64,000 nt of DNA. Source: Cudoniella acicularis (lineage: Eukaryota > Ascomycota > Leotiomycetes > Helotiales > Helotiaceae). The DNA lies in NCBI GenBank assembly GCA_013054445.1, contig JAAMPI010000091.1, positions 1 to 64,000 on the forward strand, read 5' to 3'. Shown piece after piece: positions 57,094 through 64,000 of this stretch. The position numbers were made by a program, and so were the translations under genes. The notes beneath the pieces were generated by a model, which ran no database searches, was not told the DNA's origin, and saw nothing but the letters and a program-made list of their open reading frames with translations. Each line of letters starts with the position of its first letter. The first letter of the stretch is position 1.

Positions 57094-57882
57094 ATGTCGT
57101 TCTCCACCACCGAGAGCTCGACAGCAGCCGCTTCTTCTCCCCCATCGAATCCCCTCGACGAAATCCCCGCGCTCACAACCAAGCAATTAACCACCGATAA
57201 GGACAAAATCGCCGCCCTTAAACTTATTGCCGACTCCATCGCCCAACAGCGCCAAATTGGTTCCACCGCCGTGATCTTCCACCCACTCACCATCGCCGTC
57301 TACATCGCTATCCTAGCTATAACCTCTCGAATCGTATACAAAGCTCCCAATGACCTAGGAATCCTGGCCACAACATGCGGCGGTATCACAATGGCGTGTT
57401 TGATTGCTATAAGAGGCCTCTCCAGTGGGTATCTGGCCCAGGCCGAGGAAATGAAGTGGTCGTTTATCGAGAATGAGGATGGGGAAGAGGATGTGGTGAT
57501 TGGAAGTCGCTATGGAGAGGAGATTATTGGCGCATGTGTGCTGCGTCTTGAGCGGAACCCGCCGTCTCCGGGGTCCAAGAAGAAGGGGAGCAAGAGCAGT
57601 GGGAAGACTGGCGGGAAGGGCATTGTCCGCGCGTGGACTGTGCGGATAAGATATCGCGGAAAGGGTGTTGGGACAGAGTTGTTGGAGGAGGCTGTGAAGA
57701 TTGCGAAGGAGAAGTTGGGAGGTAGCCCAGAGATTGGCTTTGCGAAGGAGCATGCCAATAGCAAGATGCTACTCCCAGAGGTTTTCAACAGCGTCTTCAG
57801 GAAACGAGAGGTTAAGGCGGCAAAGCTCTTGGAAAGTGTGGTGGAGTACACCGATGGAGCTGGAATTAAGAAGAAGAGGTAG
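57094..57882 (+). CDS. GNAT-family N-acetyltransferase with membrane segments
   Basis: 262 residues, intronless. ATG 57094 (MSFSTTESSTAAASSPPSNP) follows a C/T-rich leader with ACA before the ATG. A Ser/Pro-rich start is followed by two hydrophobic segments (FHPLTIAVYIAILAITSRIV and LGILATTCGGITMACLIAI, residues ~67-110), then a GNAT core with IIGACVLRLER, a Ser/Gly/Lys-rich insertion (SPGSKKKGSKSSGKTGGKG) and the acetyl-CoA loop RIRYRGKGVGTELLEEAVKI. The layout, hairpin membrane anchor plus GNAT, recalls NAT8-like membrane acetyltransferases. Substrate unknown. The basic insertion between strands 3 and 4 is unusual for the fold. Confidence 0.75.
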   Translation: MSFSTTESSTAAASSPPSNPLDEIPALTTKQLTTDKDKIAALKLIADSIAQQRQIGSTAVIFHPLTIAVYIAILAITSRIVYKAPNDLGILATTCGGITMACLIAIRGLSSGYLAQAEEMKWSFIENEDGEEDVVIGSRYGEEIIGACVLRLERNPPSPGSKKKGSKSSGKTGGKGIVRAWTVRIRYRGKGVGTELLEEAVKIAKEKLGGSPEIGFAKEHANSKMLLPEVFNSVFRKREVKAAKLLESVVEYTDGAGIKKKR

Positions 57883-58635
57883 AGGTATTTATTTGTAGGA
57901 AATTGTATTTAAAGGCGATTCTGCTGTTGGATATATTTTCTTGTAATAGATTGACTTCTGGGTAATGCATGTAGGGACAGATATACCAGGGCGTTGCAGA
58001 GACATAGAGATGTTCAGCGGTTATATAGAGACCAAATTATTATAATAATGACTAGTGGCTTTGTGCCTCTTCTTAATTTGCTGGCTTAGTTCCAGTGAAC
58101 ACACTGTATGAGGTCCCTTTAGTAGAGGCTTGGTATGCAGCGGGATGAAAGTACTAGCACCAGACAAACCGTAAGGAAAACGAACCAATTATCAACCTAC
58201 ATATATCACGCGAAACTGAAGACGAATTACTTGTGATAAAAGGTCTTGAATGCATTTTGTAAGTACAACCTGTTCCTTTACACCAGTCTCTAGTGCCATG
58301 CAGAGCCCGCTATTTCAATTCTCTTTCTCATCATGCAACAACCAAATGCCGTTTCTTCTATGCTGTATGCAGACTAGACAATCAACAATTTAAGGAAAAA
58401 CGTATGCTTTCTTGCTTCACATGGGTATCACCGCAAATCCACCTTCCTCTACCTACTCCCTTTGCTCTTCTACCATGCGTGGTGTTCCCTTGGTTTACAT
58501 CTTTACCTTGTCGCCAGTTGGCGTCGTTCTCCCCTTCGAATGTGACATGCTGTAGGGGGCCTGTAAGTGAAGCAAGTCAGCGATCTAGCGTTTTCCGACC
58601 GTCCGATTTCGTACGAGTAAGTAAGAAAATAAATT
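57883..58635. other. Convergent 3' flanks
   Basis: AT-rich interval between the acetyltransferase (plus) and CHO2 (minus) stops. No gene seen; it should contain both 3' UTRs. Confidence 0.45.
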
Positions 58636-61599
58636 TTATGTAAATCGGCGTACCAAAACCTGCTTCGCATTGCAAATCCTCCAAGCCAAATTCTTCACAT
58701 TTCCATCAGCGAGCACAACACCAGGCGCAAACTCGATACCAAACATTTGATGAACGGCAAAGACAACGCGCTTGGCATACTTGCCGTCTCGCTCGACAAG
58801 GCTGCCGAAACTCTCATCAACGGTGTTGGGCGCAATGTCTGGATCACGGTCAAAGCAGTTGCGTACAACAGGGAGGAGGGCGTTTTCAACAGCAGTACGG
58901 ATGAGGCCGTTCGAGTCCACGTCCATGTCTTCTTCGTCAAATCGACCAATGAGGATTTCGAACGGAAGGGAGATCGCCATCACATTGTGCTTTCCATCGT
59001 GGTGATATCGGAGTTCGAAGACACCATGTGTCCACCAGAGTTTGTCGCCTTCAAATATCATCTCTCCTTGAACATAGTCAGAAGTGGATCCATCTTCACG
59101 GTTCGCTCCAGAGATCATTTGGTTGTATACAAGTATGCCTTTGTCTGCTGGCGTAGATTCGTACTCGTTCGGGACCGTGGCCACCCAACGACCCGCCGAA
59201 GATACTCGTGTAACATCTCGAGATGCATTATCAGCGACCTTATATAGTCCGATCCAGTCCTTGTTACTGTGATTAACCGGTGCAGTCCAAGTAACTTTGA
59301 TAGGAGCGCCATACTCGAACATCAAGGGTTTGAATTCATCCGTTCGTTCTCGTGGGAATCGTGCTGTTTGACCTTCCTTTTCATCATAGATATCGCTCGC
59401 GGACAGAGTAGAAGATGGAGTGCCATCAATCTTGAGAGAATAATCTCTTGGATCAAAACCTGCCAAATCAGGTGCCAATCGAGTCAGAGTGATGCGGGCT
59501 GGGTATTGACTGAAAAGAGCTGTGGTATCTCGAACAATGGTGGAAACACCAGCAGCTAGTTTAGGTCGGGCTGCGTCTAAAAAGTCCTCGACAAAGTGAC
59601 TCGTGTCTCCAAGGACTTTGTCAACACTGCCCTGCCATTTCTTCAAAGGAGGTGGTAAAGATCTCCGGATGCTTTTCGTGAGCCCGGCTTCTGATCGGAG
59701 AGCTCTACCATATAGCCTCTGCATGTGTGGCTTTTCGACAAATTGGATGAATCCAAGAGTGAGGACATGGCTAATGAGAGCAACCAGAAAGATCGCCCTG
59801 CTTCTGGTAATGAAGACGGCACCCCATATACCAGCTAGACCAATGATACGTTCTGGATTGTTCAAGTAACGGTAGATGCCACTGTAGGTCAATTTTGGAG
59901 CCTGGTCGAAGAAGAAATCCCCAAAAAACCAGCCAAATTCGCCAAGAGATTCGTAAATGCTTACAGCGGTCCATACCTGGAGAGCCACGAGTCCAGCACC
60001 GACAACATGCTTTAAAAGCACCAGTCCATAACCCCAGTCCGGAGGTAGAACATACATTTTCCACGCAGCTGCAATGAAACTAGCGTAACACATAGTCATG
60101 CTCAGATGATACATGCCCTTCCACTGTCTCCAGGCCTCATCAGTGCTCTCGCCAAATTTGACAAAATGCCGGGTCCACATTTTCTTGTTTGATTGCGAGT
60201 GTAGAATAAACCCCAGACCAATAGTGTACCAGATACGCCATCCAATTGCGGTGAGAATAAATAAAGCTTGAAAAAATGGTGTTGAGGGCGTCCAAAGAGT
60301 GATCAATAAAACATACCCTTGAAGCAACAGGACCGATAAATCAGTGATGCGAAAAAGGTCAAAATTTCCAACTCCCATCAAGTTGTGAGTGGAAAGGGGT
60401 TTCTTTGGGGCTGCTGGCGGGTGAGAAGCCAGTATGGATAGTTCGTGATATTCAATTCCTTCTCTGCGTGCAGCAGATGCGTTTGCACGCTCAATGTCGC
60501 TTTGGGTGGGATTGTCTTCTCGCTTTCGAGGTAGTGGAGGGTTATAGGTTTTCTCAATGTGAGGATTTTCGACGTAAACGAGGAAAGCGAATTGGGCAGC
60601 ATGAGCAATAATCGAAATGAATAGCACGTTATAACTCGCAGCCATCATCGAAATGCCATAGTATCCTGCATATCCGACCGAGTACATAGGATGAGGAGCC
60701 ATCTCAAAAACTCCATCGAAGGTCAATTCTTGATCGATCAAATAAAAGAAGTCTCCCCAATACCATGCATAGTCCTTAACCACGCGGTGAGCATCTAGCT
60801 TGACCCATAAATTGAATCCTACAAGAATAATTCCCGTAGCCCAGCGAGCAACGGACATGCCCAAACTTTCTCCATCGGGTCGTCCACCGCAAGCGATAGC
60901 GAACAGACAGTATGACGTGAAATCACACATCAGTATGAGATCTACCACCCTTCGGAAGACAAGCCATGTATTGTACTCAAGTGGCGCTTCTTCGAACTTG
61001 TAATCCTCGGGAATCTTGGTTTCCAGCTCGGTTTTGAGAAGGTTGTAAAGCCATGGTCGGGGGTTTTTGCCAGTCTTTGGGTTTTCAAAGAGGTTCCACC
61101 TCTTTGCCCAGGCTATAAGCCGCTTGTGGTTTGACTGTATGTGGAGAAGCCATCCAATGCCAACATTATAGCACCCCCTCCAAAATAGGAATATGACGGC
61201 AAAGACGGGGCGCTTGAGGGAGGTTGGCAGCAGGTAGAGGGTAAGGATATGCAGAGCTAGGACAGCTAAAACAGTAATGTCGGAAAGATTTTTGGGTTGT
61301 CGAGGATCAAGAAGCTGAGAGACCATATCATGGGTTTGAGGCACGGTGAATACTGCGATTCGTTAGCAGCGGCCTGTAAGACAATAGCACCTATAGGGCG
61401 CCTTAATCCTGAGGGCTTATGGCATACTGGTTCCATCTGGAGTTCGGCCAAAGGTCTTTTTGTCTTTGTCCACATCATGCTCAACCTCGGGCGTACTTCG
61501 ACCGCTGTTGGTACTCGACCCAGTCTCTTCTGCCGTTGTTTGAAAACGCCGCTCTCTGAGCCCTTCAGCTGCTACTGCATGTTGGTTTGGGAGACTCAT
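58636..61599 (-). CDS. CHO2: Phosphatidylethanolamine N-methyltransferase
   Basis: It catalyses the first methylation of phosphatidylethanolamine toward phosphatidylcholine, in the ER membrane with SAM as donor. Exons 61428-61599 and 58636-61352 (75 bp intron, donor GTATGC, CTAACG branch) give 962 residues. The start ([20 protein letters not shown]) and [17 protein letters not shown] are joined only by splicing. Two tandem methyltransferase units of multiple membrane helices follow ([20 protein letters not shown] with [13 protein letters not shown]; then [20 protein letters not shown] with [12 protein letters not shown]). A soluble C-terminal region carries [20 protein letters not shown] and ends near [19 protein letters not shown]. 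Length fits fungal Cho2. It is divergent from NBP35 across 817 bp. Confidence 0.94.
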
Positions 61600-62416
61600 A
61601 TCGAGACAAGAGCGTAGAGTTGAGTCCCGCTTGCACAGCTGTTGAAAGCTTTCGACTGCGGGTGTTCAAAAGCCAGGTCCGTACAGTAACCTGCGCGGAT
61701 CTCTGACGAAAAAGGGTGGGTGTCAGACGCAGTTGGGTTGGAGAACTACTGTGTTCTCTTAATAATGGGAATCAAGCCGGCCATTTGTCCTGCAACTTTG
61801 TGAATGCGGGATGGAAAGTGGCACGCGATATTGTTTAAATGCTCGCTTAGGAGATGTTGAAGCGAGCTCACAGAATTGACGAATAGAAGGCTATGCTCAC
61901 CCCCATCAAAGCAAGGCAAAGCTCATGCATATTCAGGGCAAGAAAGATACTAGATCATAGCATATTGTGTCACAAGTCGTGATAGTACCACTTCAACCAA
62001 ATGAGCCTACCAGTAATTGCGCAAAAGCATATCTTGCTAGCCTTTGATGAAGCACAACTGTATTCGCCCCATGATCCAGTCACCTGCGTACTTTTGCCAG
62101 CACGATATCCTTCCTTTTCCGCTCCGAATTGTGGAGCTGCGCACAAGAAAAAGAAAACGGCTCACGATTTTGGCTTGTGAAATTGAGCCCCTATACTTCG
62201 CAGGTACCCTAACGTCCCGCCATCGGAGGAGCGGCTGTTCTGCTCTCACCGCCTTCCCGATTCAACCACAACCTCTTGCCCCTCCAAAGTTGGTCCGTGC
62301 TAGCTTCGCAGCTTGCGCCTGCTTTGTAAACACCATTTTACTTTTTCCATCATCCTCGGAGAATTGTCTTTTGAAAACAACTTCAGATGCAAACTCAACA
62401 TCCATAACAATTTGCC
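61600..62416. other. Divergent upstream region of CHO2 and NBP35
   Basis: 817 bp between two start codons, no gene inside. I did not see a clear inositol/choline-responsive element. Confidence 0.4.
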
Positions 62417-63445
62417 ATGGCTCCCTCTCTCGAGGCTCCCGAAAACGTCCAAGATGTTCTATCGAATCCTCTCAAAGCAGCCCCGAAACTTGTTGCGCCG
62501 GAACCAGAACATTGTCCAGGTCCCGAATCCGAGACAGCAGGGAAAGCTGATTCTTGTGCCGGCTGTCCAAATCAAGCAATATGTGCTTCCGCGCCAAAAG
62601 GCCCAGATCCCGACGTACCAGTCATAACTGCACGGCTTTCCGGAATCAAACACAAAGTTTTGATACTGTCAGGCAAGGGCGGAGTTGGGAAGAGCACTCT
62701 CACGTCCCTCTTGGCACATGCATTTGCCACGAACCCGGATAGCACAGTCGGAATTATGGACACAGATATTTGCGGTCCGAGCATACCAAAAATGATGGGG
62801 GTGGAGGCAGAGACAATTCATGTTAGTGGGGCTGGATGGAGTCCAGTATGGGTCATGGAGAACCTTGGAGTAATGAGCATCCAATTCATGCTACCAAATC
62901 GAGACGATGCAGTTATCTGGAGAGGGCCGAAGAAAAACGGTCTGATAAAGCAGTTCTTAAAAGACGTTGAGTGGGGAGATATGGATTTCCTGCTGGTGGA
63001 CACACCACCTGGGACTAGCGACGAACACTTGAGTGTTAACTCGTTCTTGAAGGAGAGCGGTGTTGATGGAGCGGTTGTGGTGACAACTCCACAAGAAGTT
63101 GCCCTCCTGGATGTTCGAAAGGAAATCGACTTTTGCCGAAAAGCTGGTATAAGAGTTCTGGGCATTGTGGAAAATATGTCCGGATTTGTGTGCCCGAAAT
63201 GTACTCATGAAAGCCAAATATTTCAAGCAACGACAGGCGGGGCCAGAGCCTTGGCTAAAGAAATGGACATTCCATTCCTGGGAGCGGTGCCGTTGGATCC
63301 TCGAATTGGTATGGCATCCGACTATGGCGAGAGCTTCTTCGATTCCTGGCCAGACAGTCCAGCTTGTTCGGCCCTTAAGGGGGTAGTGAGGAGAGTCGGC
63401 GAAGAAATGGGGTTAAAGGCTGAAACCATTTTACCAGAAGACTGA
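62417..63445 (+). CDS. NBP35: Cytosolic Fe-S cluster assembly scaffold Nbp35
   Basis: A P-loop NTPase that, with Cfd1, assembles 4Fe-4S clusters for cytosolic and nuclear proteins. Intronless, 342 residues. The N-terminal cysteine motif ([20 protein letters not shown] followed by QAIC, residues 34-58) is the ferredoxin-like cluster site that separates Nbp35 from Cfd1. The P-loop is [20 protein letters not shown] (~76-95), with [15 protein letters not shown] after it and [15 protein letters not shown] in the switch region. The bridging CPKC motif ([13 protein letters not shown]) lies near residue 255. Length and order match the family throughout. Start ATG 62417 sits in a CCATGG context with no in-frame upstream ATG nearby. 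Confidence 0.95.
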   Translation: MAPSLEAPENVQDVLSNPLKAAPKLVAPEPEHCPGPESETAGKADSCAGCPNQAICASAPKGPDPDVPVITARLSGIKHKVLILSGKGGVGKSTLTSLLAHAFATNPDSTVGIMDTDICGPSIPKMMGVEAETIHVSGAGWSPVWVMENLGVMSIQFMLPNRDDAVIWRGPKKNGLIKQFLKDVEWGDMDFLLVDTPPGTSDEHLSVNSFLKESGVDGAVVVTTPQEVALLDVRKEIDFCRKAGIRVLGIVENMSGFVCPKCTHESQIFQATTGGARALAKEMDIPFLGAVPLDPRIGMASDYGESFFDSWPDSPACSALKGVVRRVGEEMGLKAETILPED

Positions 63446-64000
63446 AAGCGAAGTATCATGGCAAATTGCACACCCCGTTTATGGATCAGATGCAACTGGG
63501 AAAACCAAGTAGCCCACAGATACATTCCGTGTCGCCGTTCGAAGATCCAATTTAACATATAGCGATCTTGCAAGTGAAGTGTTTGGCAGCTGCACACCGT
63601 TCAACTCTACAAGAAAGGGCAACACACAACTTGTACGGGGCAATGTGGAAACTGCATTAAATGCAAACCTGTGTAAGCTAAAGACTGGTCAACGAAACCA
63701 AAGCAGACGAAGTGAATAAAGAGACTTATAATCCGGCTATTATTCAGGCTTGATGTACAACTATATAGACATTGTCAAGGATAATGCAGCTAAAACTTCA
63801 TGCTTCCTAGTAGCCATTATTTGCTTCTCTCTCCTTGGGTGACCCGTCTGAATTGCAGCACATGAAGAAATCCAAGAAAAAGCCTCACATAAGGAATTCT
63901 GTGGGTGCAAAATTGATTTAATCGTGTAACTTATAGGATAGCATGCTATCTCGCTCACAATAGAGAGCACTTATCAATTCTGCACAGAAATGCATCACCC
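63446..64000. other. Right edge, no gene seen
   Basis: NBP35 3' flank. Remaining open frames are short and without recognisable features. Confidence 0.4.

Overview
The window looks like nuclear DNA of a filamentous ascomycete (Pezizomycotina; a leotiomycete-like fungus is my guess, not something the sequence proves). The evidence is dense eukaryotic housekeeping genes on both strands, introns of mostly 47-95 bp with GTRNGT donors and CTAAC/CTGAC-type branch sites, Pro/Gln-rich regulators, and strongly fungal families (CHO2, Hmt1-like ABC transporter, fungal acetamidase, Zn2Cys6-type regulator, fungal secreted HNH nuclease). One N at 15728 and single-base frame problems at homopolymers in otherwise conserved genes suggest a draft assembly.

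Layout. 1-9.8 kb: ribosomal protein RPL34 (minus) and the spliceosome core PRP8 (plus), head to head. 9.8-13.2 kb: gene-free, with a 64-66 bp tandem repeat and a GGGAGTGT minisatellite, leading into a two-repeat Myb/SANT gene (13.2-14.2 kb). 14.2-19.7 kb: AT-rich, gene-poor. 19.7-24.3 kb: COX4 (complex IV) converging with an Hmt1-type ABC half-transporter. 25.1-25.6 kb: an orphan Golgi-type signal-anchor exon pair. 26.5-29.05 kb: PAT1 (mRNA decapping), with a frame jump best explained by a GC-AG intron or an indel. 30.2-32.0 kb: a 273 bp MITE with TTA duplications and a secreted HNH/DUF1524 nuclease. 33.0-38 kb: F-box-like protein, a small membrane protein, and an MFS transporter with two frame breaks. 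38.6-41.5 kb: histone acetyltransferase ESA1 and exonuclease REX4, divergent across 219 bp. 41.8-46.1 kb: a cyclopropane-fatty-acid-synthase-like methyltransferase, RNase H2 subunit C, and a DUF4385-like gene with an in-frame stop. 46.6-52.1 kb: replicative helicase subunit MCM6 and an acetamidase-type amidase. 53.9-55.3 kb: a decayed fungal transcription factor. 57.1-63.4 kb: a GNAT acetyltransferase, CHO2 (phosphatidylcholine synthesis) and NBP35 (cytosolic Fe-S assembly).

There is no obvious operon or biosynthetic cluster. Three membrane-lipid or membrane genes (CFA synthase, CHO2, ABC transporter) are scattered and unlinked. The notable signals are structural: the frame anomalies, the gene relics (signal-anchor fragment, DUF4385 pseudogene, dead regulator beside the amidase), the MITE, and the dyad-rich tandem repeat. 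I did not find convincing evidence of a wholly new system.
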